DNA of 64,000 bases from Lepus europaeus (Eukaryota > Chordata > Mammalia > Lagomorpha > Leporidae). This document shows positions 42,401 to 48,040 of this stretch, piece after piece; positions within the stretch are counted from its first letter, which is position 1, and every line of letters begins with the position of its first letter. The position numbers were made by a program, and so were the translations under genes. The notes under the pieces were generated by a model. It was not told where the DNA came from. It searched no databases and saw only the letters and a program-made list of their open reading frames with translations. The stretch spans positions 68,867,297 to 68,931,296 of the forward strand of contig NC_084836.1 in the NCBI RefSeq assembly GCF_033115175.1, written 5' to 3'.

Positions 42401-45274
42401 TCTGGTCCTGGATGGAAACCTGCACCTGCCACATTCTGCGCCAGTCACACAGGCCCTGGAATCCACCTGTCTCAGAGCTGTGGCTCTGCTTAGACATTGT
42501 CCCTCTCACACTGTAGACTCCTGGCTCACATTACCCCCTCTGGCGGCAGCTCCCAAGCCCAGTGTCTGGCAGAGCAGGCAGTCAGTGAGTATTTATTGGA
42601 TGAACAATTGAACCTGGGAGGGCTGCTGGTTCCCTGCTCAGCCAACCTGCTTCCCCCTGGATACCTTTACCCTGCAGTAACCTCTGTGTAATTGTTACCT
42701 TCGCCAACCACTCTGTGAAAATGCTAATTAGGGAAGCATTGAAGGGCTTCCTGACTTCCTGTGTAAACACTTAAAGGGACTTGGGAGACCTCCAGTTTAT
42801 TACCGTCCTGACTCTGGGGCATGGCTTGGGGGGAGGGGTACAGGCAACATTCAGGAGGAACTGGGGTGAGGGGCAGGATATATTTTAGGGAAGGAGAGAC
42901 CTTGTTTAGGACTTTTTGAAACTGTAAGGCCTTTCCTAAAGTCCAGAGAAGAGTTTTTAGGAGAGGAGCCTTATTTCATTATTTTAAAATAGTGTTTACA
43001 GCGAATTCATAACACCGAAGAAAATGCACCTGCTATTATATATACCTGCGTGTACATTCTTTTGACCCAATTTTATAAAAGTATGTTGCCGGCGCCGTGG
43101 CTCAACAGGCTAATCCTCCGCCTTGCGGCGCCGGCACACCGGGTTCTAGTCCCGGTCGGGGCACCGATCCTGTCCCGGTTGCCCCTCTTCCAGGCCAGCT
43201 CTCTGCTGTGGCCAGGGAGTGCAGTGGAGGATGGCCCAAGTGTTTGGGCTCTGCACCCCATGGGAGACCAGGAGAAGCACCTGGCTCCTGCCATCGGAAC
43301 AGCGCGGTGTGCCGGCCGCAGCGCGCTACCGCAGCGGCCATTGGAGGGTGAACCAACGGCAAAAGGAAGACCTTTCTCTCTGTCTCTCTCTCACTGTCCA
43401 CTCTGCCTGTCAAAAAAAAAAAAAAAAAAAAAGTATGCATTCCTACTAATGGCTTATCCCCGCGGAGCTGCTTAGCACACACCTGACTCTAAAGTAGGTA
43501 CTGTTTTCTCCATTTTGTCAATGAGAAAACATGCACAGAAGGGCTGGGTAATTTTCTCAAGGTCAAACAGCTGACAGAGCTAGGATTGGAAATCTACAGT
43601 CAGGCTCTGGAGTCAGGCTCTTTTCCTTTTTTTTTTTTTTTTGTTTAAGATTTATTTTAGAGGGAGAGAAGTCATCCAACTACTGGTTCACTCCCCAAAT
43701 GACTGCAAAGGCCAGGGCTGGGCCAGGCCAAAACCAGGAGCCAGGAGCTTCATGTGGGTCTCCCACATGGGTGGCAGGGACCCAAGCTCTTGGGCCATCT
43801 TCTGCTGCCTTCCCAGGTGCATTAGCAGGAAGCTAGATTGGGAAGTGGAGTGGCTGGACTCCAATATGGGATGCAGCATCACAAGCAGTGGCTTATCACC
43901 CCTGCTGCACATCACCAGCCCGATGATAAACTTGCCCAGGGAAGAAGGTGGAGTGGCACCATTTGAAGAGTACACCTGTGCTCTAGAACAAACGGCTCAC
44001 CCCATTTCCTTTTGCAGAAGGACAGATGACCACTCCAATTATGGAAGCCCCTGGGGCCCTGTCCCCCGAAGCTGAAGAAGCCAGCACAGCACTCATTGCA
44101 GGTAACACAGGCTCTGAGCCAAAGCTGGGATCAGGGACCATCTCACCACATAGTCTGAAACCCCCTGAGATGAACTAGATTATCCCCGCACTGGCAAAGC
44201 ACCGTAACTTCAGGGACCACCACCACTAACAGGCTCGCTCTTGCATGTAGGTTATCACACACACATTGCCTTCTGCTAGAGGCACTGCCTGTAAATGGTA
44301 GGTTAGGAGGTGGCCACGGATGGACACTGGTGTCTGTAGACGCTACACTTGGGGGTGGGGGTGGGGAACTGTGTGGTTTTTTGAGTGGCTGAGGAAGAGC
44401 AGGATCGGAGAAATCCACACAGGAAAGGCTGTGGAGTTTAAAATCCCTTCTGGTTGGGATAAGCTATTTCCTTTTTTTCTAAGGTTTTATTTATTTATTT
44501 GAGAGGTGGACTTTCAGACAGTGAGAGAGAGAGCGAGGTCTTCCATGCACTGGTTCACTCCCCAGATGGCCACTCCCCAGATGGCCACAACAGCCGGAGC
44601 TAAGCCAATCCAAAGCCAGGAGCTTCTTCCGGGTCTTCCACATGGGTGCAGGGGCCCAAGCACTTGGGTCATCTTCTACTGCTTTCCCAGGCCATAGCAG
44701 AGAGCTGGTTTGGAAGAGGAGCAGCCAGGACTCGAACCAGTGCCCATTTGGGATGCCGGCACCGCAGGTGGAGGATTAACCTACTGCGCCGCAGCGCCGA
44801 CCCCTGGATAAGCTATTTCTTGTTTCCCTCCTTCCTGTTTCTGTCACAATCATCAGGAACTGGTTTGGGAGGGAGTTGAGTTTTGTTAGAAATCAAAAGC
44901 ACTGTGTCCTTAGCTCAAACACCAACAGACTGCGTATCCCATCCGACGGAAGCTGGACTGGCTAGGGCAGAGAAGGGATCATGCATTTCTAAGTGGACAC
45001 TAGCTAACTACACAAGAGGGCCCTCAAGAATAGAGTGAGCAAGTCCCGTAATCTCCGTGGCCTAATGAAACCTCTCTGTTTTCCCTTTCAAGTTGTTATC
45101 ACCGTGGTCTTCCTCACCCTGCTATCCGTGGTGATCTTAATCTTCTTCTACCTGTACAAGAACAAGGGCAGCTACGTGACCTACGAGCCTGCGGAAGGCG
45201 GCGAGCCCAGCGCCGTGCTCCAGATGGAGAGTGACTCGGCCAAGGACAGAGAGAAGGAAGAGTATTTCATCTAA
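22638..45274 (+). CDS. SMAGP: SMAGP (small cell adhesion glycoprotein), complete, spliced
   Basis: Coding join 22638-22671, 44018-44101, 45093-45274, 300 nt, 99 residues plus stop; human SMAGP is 97 as I recall. It is a small single-pass protein of epithelial lateral membranes, without a signal peptide. A Ser/Thr/Pro-rich outer segment (about residues 1-38, [20 protein letters not shown] at the start) precedes a membrane helix (about 39-60, [20 protein letters not shown]). The cytoplasmic tail begins [16 protein letters not shown] and ends EKEEYFI. Helix and tail match human almost exactly, while the outer part has drifted. The GG before EPSAV is a small insertion relative to human. The first coding intron, 21.3 kb, is packed with SINEs. 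Confidence 0.96.
22896..23263 (-). mobile_element. C-A SINE
   Basis: A run of about 25 T, then AAGATTTATTTATTCACTTG. Ends CACAGAGCTGGCCCC. Weak TSD TATGAAGTT / TATGGAGTT. Confidence 0.9.
23300..23404 (+). mobile_element. 5'-truncated C-A SINE
   Basis: Only the 3' third, from TGGCCATTGAGGCCATCTGG to TTTCAAATAAATATG and an A-run. Confidence 0.85.
23405..23530 (-). mobile_element. MITE-like pieces
   Basis: ATTGGTGCAAGGAAGTTG then TTCATGCATAGCTTTTTCAT and the end CTCATGAACTTATTGAATAC, the reverse of the 13525 element. A second forward scrap (TTTTTTTGCACCAAAAAAT) lies at 23505-23525. Confidence 0.5.
23531..24110. other. SMAGP intron
   Basis: 23655-23720 (GTTTCCTCAATTGTGCAGTA region) resembles an antisense MIR. 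The rest is unique, with no exon seen. Confidence 0.45.
24623..24954 (-). mobile_element. C-A SINE inside the L1M
   Basis: Ends CAGTGCCGGCCCC. The L1 sequence TGCTTAA is repeated on both sides (about 24616 and 24958). Confidence 0.92.
24966..24997. repeat. T32 run
   Basis: A T run directly after the right TSD of the SINE, inside the L1M. It may be the leftover tail of another insertion. Confidence 0.7.
25424..25781 (-). mobile_element. C-A SINE
   Basis: GA-rich at 25480-25520. Ends CACAGCACCAGCCC. Weak TSD GAACTGAT / AAACTGAT. Confidence 0.9.
25943..26282 (+). mobile_element. C-A SINE
   Basis: Head GGCTGGTCTGTGGCATAGCG, tail CTTTCAAATAATAAATAAAT. Confidence 0.9.
26283..27344. other. SMAGP intron, mostly unique
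   Basis: About 1 kb. 26565-26690 ('ttattcgcattttacagaagc' region) resembles a sense MIR. An A20 run lies at 26979-26998. No exon recognised. Confidence 0.45.
27368..27700 (+). mobile_element. C-A SINE, array unit 1
   Basis: Head AGGCCGGCACTGTGGTGTAG, tail AATAAATAAATAAATC. Preceded by AATTCACAGAG and followed by AATCATAGATG. Confidence 0.92.
27705..28015 (+). mobile_element. C-A SINE, array unit 2
   Basis: Head GGGCAGACATTGTGGCACAG, tail CAAGTAAATAAAATAAATC. Followed by AAATCACAGAGG. Confidence 0.92.
28024..28690 (+). mobile_element. C-A SINE, array unit 3, split by a C-B SINE
   Basis: 28024-28292 and 28638-28690, head GGGGCTGGTGCTGTGGTGCA, tail CCTTCCAAATAAATAAATAA. Followed by AAAATCACAGAAAAA. 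Confidence 0.9.
28293..28637 (-). mobile_element. C-B SINE nested in array unit 3
   Basis: A run of about 34 T, TTGATAGGCAGTTAGATAGTG, ends CATGGCACTGGCC. Flanking CTCTTTCTTTCT / CTCCCTTTCTTTCT is a probable TSD. Confidence 0.92.
28918..29255 (-). mobile_element. C-A SINE with 13-bp TSD
   Basis: TSD CCACATTCTTTTT at 28905-28917 and 29256-29268. Confidence 0.95.
29460..30160 (+). mobile_element. MaLR-like LTR remnant with nested SINE
   Basis: TGGTTTGAGCATGTCCCCCA near the start, GAAAGGTGGGGCC in the middle, and CCTCCAAAACTGTGAGCCAA at the end are typical of mammalian MaLR LTRs. Non-coding. Confidence 0.5.
29661..30029 (+). mobile_element. C-A SINE with 11-bp TSD
   Basis: TSD ATTGCCACTCC at 29650-29660 and 30030-30040. 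(CT) run at 29921-29956. Removing it restores the LTR remnant. Confidence 0.95.
30161..30402 (-). mobile_element. C-O SINE, short
   Basis: (ATTC)n tail followed by GAAGGCAAAATGACAGGG. Ends CACACCACCAGCCC. About 80 bp are missing internally. Confidence 0.8.
30594..30938 (+). mobile_element. C-A SINE, short head
   Basis: GGGACTGGCACTGCTAATGA head, long CT run 30836-30895, tail AATAAATAAATAC. Confidence 0.88.
30956..31276 (-). mobile_element. C-A SINE
   Basis: TTTTTTAAATATTTATTTATT start, CACAACACCGGCCCC end. Confidence 0.9.
31512..31830 (-). mobile_element. C-A SINE
   Basis: TTTTAAGATTTATTTTATTT start, CCACCATGTCAGCCCC end. Confidence 0.9.
31910..32210 (+). mobile_element. C-O SINE with GT microsatellite
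   Basis: GAGACACCTGTATCCCG head part. A (GT)n run at 32151-32180 replaces the usual CT stretch. Tail GTCTTTCAAACAAGTAAAT. Confidence 0.75.
32211..32812. other. SMAGP intron, no feature seen
   Basis: About 600 bp of AT-rich then mixed unique sequence. No exon or repeat recognised. Confidence 0.45.
32828..33179 (-). mobile_element. C-A SINE with 15-bp TSD
   Basis: TSD TAATATTTTTATTTT at 32813-32827 and 33180-33194. Confidence 0.95.
33272..33534 (+). mobile_element. C-O SINE
   Basis: GAGTGTTTAGCCTGGGGGTT head, ends in GTCTCTCTAAAAAGCAAAAC. Confidence 0.75.
33538..33857 (+). mobile_element. C-A SINE
   Basis: GGGGCCGGCGTTGTGGCGTA head. Tail degraded to CTTTCTAATTAGTTAATT. Confidence 0.92.
33858..34647. 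other. SMAGP intron, unique, C16 run
   Basis: About 790 bp. Contains a 16-C run at 34600-34615. No exon: neither strand shows a framed acceptor/donor pair with a recognisable protein. Confidence 0.5.
34648..34765 (-). mobile_element. C-repeat fragment
   Basis: Internal piece only: TTTCATCTGCTTGTTCACTC through CCTGGTCTCCCACGGGGG. Confidence 0.75.
34977..35344 (+). mobile_element. C-A SINE
   Basis: ATGGGGCCTGCACTGTGGCA head, CT run 35244-35286, tail TTTTCAAATGAGTAAATAAG. Confidence 0.9.
35345..35675. other. SMAGP intron, old repeat suspected
   Basis: 35495-35565 (ATCTTAGTGGCTTAAAACAG, TTTTTACAATTCTGGGG) resembles an ancient interspersed repeat widely found in mammals. Family not assigned. 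Confidence 0.4.
35676..35957 (-). mobile_element. C-A SINE
   Basis: AATAAAATGTTATTTACTTG start, CGCGGTGCTGGCCCCC end. Lacks part of the GGTTCGAGTCC region. Confidence 0.85.
35985..36115 (-). mobile_element. MER5A-like DNA transposon relic
   Basis: The complement reads CTTCTCCAACTCTGTTGCG, GCTTGTTTGAGTGCAG, GATTCAGCAGGACCT and CACACTATCATTGTGAGGA, in the order expected of a MER5A (hAT) copy. Confidence 0.5.
36116..36413. other. SMAGP intron, no feature seen
   Basis: Unique. Nothing recognised. Confidence 0.4.
36415..36722 (+). mobile_element. Fold-back C-A SINE chimera
   Basis: 36415-36516 is a sense head (GGGGCCAGCTTTGTGGCACA to TTCCCTGCTAAT). 36517-36722 is antisense, ends CACAATGCTGGC, and contains CATTAGCAGGGAGCTGATGG, complementary to the sense part. 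Confidence 0.75.
36751..37074 (+). mobile_element. C-A SINE
   Basis: GGGGCCAGCACTGTGGCGCA head, CTCTCAAATAAATAAATAAA tail. Confidence 0.92.
37122..37486 (-). mobile_element. C-B SINE, young
   Basis: (TTTA)n then TTTTTGACAGGCAGAGTGG. Ends GCCGCGGCGCCGGCC. Confidence 0.93.
37487..37818 (-). mobile_element. C-B-like SINE with internal duplication
   Basis: The phrase GACAGTGAGAGAGAGACAGA occurs twice (37517 and 37547), then normal body ending CACGGCGCTGGCCC. It lies directly after the previous element. Confidence 0.9.
37983..38327 (-). mobile_element. C-A SINE
   Basis: AAGATTTATTTATTTATTTAC start, CACAGCGCCGGCCCC end. Confidence 0.93.
38328..38438 (-). mobile_element. C-O SINE fragment
   Basis: Head-side part of an older antisense copy: GGAAGCTGGATCTCAAGCAG to CTGCACCAAACACATACCC. 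Confidence 0.65.
38608..38909 (+). mobile_element. C-O/C-A SINE
   Basis: GAGGGTGAGCATTGTGGAGC head, GCCTTTCAAATAAATAAAAA tail. Confidence 0.85.
39057..39665 (+). mobile_element. C-O SINE split by a C-A SINE
   Basis: Head piece 39057-39131 (GAGCAGGCTAATAGTTAAGA), resuming at 39445 with CTAAGATCCCCGTATCCAG to an (AATA)n tail. Confidence 0.7.
39132..39444 (+). mobile_element. C-A SINE nested
   Basis: GGGGCCAGCATTGCAGCATC head (about 25 bp deleted), ends in a run of about 25 A at 39409-39433. Confidence 0.88.
39666..40327. other. SMAGP intron, no feature seen
   Basis: About 660 bp. The antisense frame 39676-40110 is open for 144 codons but matches nothing I recognise and lacks splice context. 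Confidence 0.45.
40328..40395 (-). mobile_element. MITE-like piece, truncated by SINEs
   Basis: GAGGACTTTATAAAATTTG arm, then GGGATTAAAAGATAAATCG and ATTTTGGTGCAAAAAAACTT, the same order as in the copy ending at 28798. Confidence 0.55.
40408..40744 (-). mobile_element. C-B SINE
   Basis: TTTTTTTTTGACTGGCAGAG start, GCAGCGCCGGCC end. Flanked by AAAGATTT on both sides (about 40400 and 40745). Confidence 0.92.
40745..41055 (-). mobile_element. C-A SINE
   Basis: AAAGATTTGCTGTTATGAAAG start, CATAGCACCGGCCCC end. Host of the preceding element. Confidence 0.9.
41165..41255 (+). mobile_element. MIR-like fragment
   Basis: CCCATTTTACAGATCAAGAA, AACTGAGGTTCC, AACTTCCCCAAGGTCCC match the MIR core order. 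Confidence 0.65.
41345..41518 (-). mobile_element. C-O SINE fragment
   Basis: CTGAGAGGCAGGGAGACACAG to GGGATGTAGCATCCCAAGTG. Confidence 0.7.
41531..41854 (-). mobile_element. C-A SINE
   Basis: TTTTTTTTTTAAAGATGTATT start, CACAGCTACGGCCCC end. Confidence 0.92.
42067..42370 (-). mobile_element. C-O SINE
   Basis: GTCTTAAGATTTATTTATTTG start. Head side diverged near GGGATGCTGGTGTCCC. Confidence 0.8.
42371..43076. other. SMAGP intron, mostly unique
   Basis: 42557-42605 ('cagtgagtatttattggatgaac') resembles an ancient MIR/L2 tail. No exon seen. Confidence 0.45.
43086..43428 (+). mobile_element. C-B SINE, young, with TSD
   Basis: TTGCCGGCGCCGTGGCTCAA head, CTCTGCCTGTCAAAA tail with about 21 A. 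TSD AAAAGTATG at 43077-43085 and 43429-43437. Confidence 0.95.
43493..43620 (+). mobile_element. MIR-like fragment
   Basis: TAGGTACTGTTTTCTCCATT, AATGAGAAAAC, TCTCAAGGTCAAACAGCTG and AGCTAGGATTGGAAATC follow the MIR order. Confidence 0.7.
43626..43921 (-). mobile_element. C-A SINE
   Basis: T run, GTTTAAGATTTATTTTAGAG, ends CATCACCAGCCC. Lies about 100 bp before the SMAGP exon acceptor. Confidence 0.9.
44018..44101 (+). CDS. SMAGP: SMAGP second coding exon
   Basis: 84 nt. Acceptor CCATTTCCTTTTGCAG|AAGG, donor ATTGCAG|GTAACA. Encodes [20 protein letters not shown] and EASTALIA, the rest of the outer segment, with several Thr/Ser as possible O-glycan sites. The Met at 44026 could serve as an alternative start. 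Confidence 0.95.
44102..44456. other. SMAGP last intron, no feature seen
   Basis: Unique sequence with a short GGGGGT-rich stretch at 44350-44367. Confidence 0.45.
44471..44805 (-). mobile_element. C-A SINE with 14-bp TSD
   Basis: TSD GGATAAGCTATTTC at 44457-44470 and 44806-44819. The phrase CTCCCCAGATGGCCAC is locally doubled at 44557-44586. Confidence 0.95.
45093..45274 (+). CDS. SMAGP: SMAGP last coding exon
   Basis: 182 nt including TAA. Acceptor CCCTTTCAAG|TTG. Encodes the membrane helix and cytoplasmic tail, including [20 protein letters not shown], ending YFI. This is the most conserved part of the protein. Confidence 0.97.
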
Positions 45275-45790
45275 GGAGTCCTGGGCCCCAGGGGTCAGCC
45301 CTGTCTCCTGTTGATTCGGTGAAGGTTTTCTGTGAAGCTGGTGAGAGGCGGATTGATGTGGGCAGATTCAAACTCCTTCCGGGACACAGGCGCAAGTGCC
45401 GGCGTGGCTGATTCCAGGGACGTGGAGAGAGCTGCCTGGGATGTCTTCATTACAGAGTCTGTGTGTGTGCCTGGCTAACACAGGGAGCCCTGGCGCAAAC
45501 GCCCAGCCGAGTTCACTTTTCTCACAGGTTGATGAGAGTGAGAAAGAGTTGGGGTCACTCACTGCTCCATTCTGTGTCCTGCCTGGTCGTATAGTAACAG
45601 CCCCAGAGGAAACACTGGCCACGGAGCTTCCCGTAGGCGGGATCCCACCATGAAAAGCCTGGCCAGGGGCGGAGGAGACAATGGAGACCTTAGTTCTGAC
45701 AAATGTACATCCCTTCCTCTCCTCATTCCCCAACAACCTCGAGCGTAAGGCCATTTTTATCTGTATTAAAATGTTCAATAACTCAAAGAC
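45275..45790 (+). other. SMAGP: SMAGP 3'UTR
   Basis: From the stop codon to about 20 bp past the ATTAAA signal. SINE-free. Confidence 0.65.
45765..45770 (+). terminator. SMAGP: SMAGP polyadenylation signal (ATTAAA)
   Basis: Common variant signal, followed by G/T-rich GTCAGTGGTTTTGC about 40 bp on. A more distal site cannot be excluded. Confidence 0.55.
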
Positions 45791-46624
45791 TCTCAGTTCC
45801 AGAAGTCAGTGGTTTTGCATTTTCACTTATCCTTGCTTACTTAGATTCTTCACATTGTTTTCTTTGGTTTAATTCTTCTGTGTTCTCTCCCAAGCAACAA
45901 GCAGCGGTTCCCAGAGCCATCTCAGGAGTATGAGGCAACAGTGGCCCAAGGAAACTTGTCCCAGCCGCGCGTCGGCAGCAACAGCACTGGTCCGTGAGGG
46001 CCAGGACTTGCCCCTAACTCACTCTGTGTAGGGACAGGGAGAACCAGGAACAATCAGGCCACCCACCCTCCCCGCGACATTCTGGGAATCTGACGCCTAA
46101 GTCTGCTGGATTTCATCTAAGTCTCGAAATGAGTGTGTTTAAAATAACTAGATCTGTCTCCTTTTGCCTCCATTGTCTAACCCCAACTCAAGCCCACCCA
46201 AGGTGAGACCCAAGAGGAATCAATCTTGGCAGCCTAGACTCCTGGGTTTTTCCTATTTCTCCACCCAGAGCTCTGGAGAAGCTAAAGGTCACCCAGAACA
46301 TCCACAACCGGCTTACACTGAACCATCTTCCTGAAACCAAATTTCAAAGCAAGTTAGAAGAAGCAACCCTTTGTTCTCTTACTTCTAAGTTTAGGTTCTG
46401 AACCCCAGGATCCCAAAGAGTTCAGGAAGTGAAGTTGGACAGTTAAAGTAGAACTCAAGAAAATGGAAATCTTAGCCCTGTACTCCCACACTGATTTCAA
46501 AGACTTCATTAAAGGAAACCAAACCAACTGCAGCACCTGGCCGAACGCTAGGTGCAATATAAAAGACACATACACAGAAGAAATCCTAAAAACAAGCTAA
46601 GTAAAGAATTCTTGGAGTGAGGTG
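45791..46624. other. Gap between convergent SMAGP and DAZAP2 3' ends
   Basis: About 830 bp, unique and repeat-free, with no recognised feature. Confidence 0.55.
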
Positions 46625-47911
46625 TAATGCAACTTCATCACTTTATTCAAATCTTCAAAATAGTCTTTATTCTACATTTTTAGTATAAAAAATCCACAAG
46701 TTAAGTGCACCACAGTGTAGAGAGAGACATACAACGCTGAACTTCCATAACAGTCAATGGTACAGTCAAACATCACATGTACAGAACACAAGATTTAGAT
46801 GAACTGAAATTATAAGATAAAATAAAATAAAATCCAATTTCAGAAAAACAAAAATCAAAATATTAAGGATCCCTGAAATACTCTTAACCCTAACGCGATT
46901 TCACTGGGCTCAAGTCATTTTACAGTGAGGCGCTCACGACGGGACCCCACGACCAGGTGTGGGAATTCTTGGGACACTCTGACAAGCAGTGGTGACTAAT
47001 TTTGGATCCAGAAACTCCCCTTAAATCTGGCTCTAAAGACATCAGTCAGGCTTCTGAAATGCACCCTCCTTGCCGCTCACGTTTTAAACAGACTGGTTTA
47101 TGGGGTGGTTTGCACCCTTTCTTGTTCAGAGTTCAGTTTCCCTGGCACCAAAGCAAATCTGGGTTGGAGCTGTATATGCAGAGATAACCTCTGGGGAGTC
47201 CAAACGGCATCCTCCACTTTTGCCTGAGGAGTTAAGGAGAGCAGATGTCTCAGGGTCTGTGCGTGGGGCCTGGAGGGGGTTTCAGAGGATCCTTGTGAAA
47301 GACTAGTGAGAACATGACGGGCGGGGAGCAGTGCAAGGAGAGAAGGAAGTTAGTCTGACTGGCTTTCTGTCCTGCACCATTGATTCAGAGGAGACTGGCA
47401 GGAGGGGATGGAAGACTAGGGCGGGACGTGGGACGTGGGTAGAGGACGGAAGGGAAAAGTCTGACAACTAATGCATTTCGTTTATAACAAGTAATAGAAA
47501 TCAAAACCTTAAAGGAGATTAAAGACCAATCAGAATAATTTGGCAACTTTAATTCTCAGGAAGATCAAAGTTTCCTCCAAACCTAATTGATGTTTTATTA
47601 CTAAAAGCAAAGACCAGTATGGTACAGTATTACTCCGGAGGAATAAAAGGAAGATCCTTAGGGCTGCTTCACCCACATTCATTTTATGAATGGATACCTC
47701 CCCTACCTCAAAATGCTTTAGGGAGGTACTGCTGCCATTACATGGTTCCTTATTAAATTTGAAAAGTGCCTGAACGTTTGGGCACCAGAAAGACACCCCA
47801 ACAACATGTGTCTAAACTGCAACTTCAGGTTAATATGACTAAAGCAGTTACATTGTGAGAAGTGCTGAAGGTATGTGATGTCTTTCCCGGCACAGAGGCG
47901 GCCTTGGTTCC
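46625..47911 (-). other. DAZAP2: DAZAP2 3'UTR
   Basis: About 1.29 kb from the stop to the two polyadenylation signals. SINE-free, in contrast to surrounding DNA, which suggests constraint. Confidence 0.8.
46642..46671 (-). terminator. DAZAP2: DAZAP2 polyadenylation signals
   Basis: Two AATAAA on the minus strand, at 46671-46666 and 46647-46642, 24 bp apart. Confidence 0.8.
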
Positions 47912-48040
47912 TCACCAGATGGTGTAGCCCCCATCTGAGCCGCCCATGAAGAAGTTTCCCTTCCGCTGAGTTACCAGGACGTTGGCTCCCTGCATCACGG
48001 CAAGCTGAGCCGCGTTCGGAGGGCATCCAGGAGGTGGAGG
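47912..48040 (-). CDS. DAZAP2: DAZAP2 coding exon 4
   Basis: Acceptor TCTTCCTTTCAG|CCT on the minus strand. 42 codons from PPPPGCPPNAAQ to GGYTIW, then stop. Phase 0 start. Confidence 0.97.
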   Translation of the reverse strand, partial: PPPPGCPPNAAQLAVMQGANVLVTQRKGNFFMGGSDGGYTIW

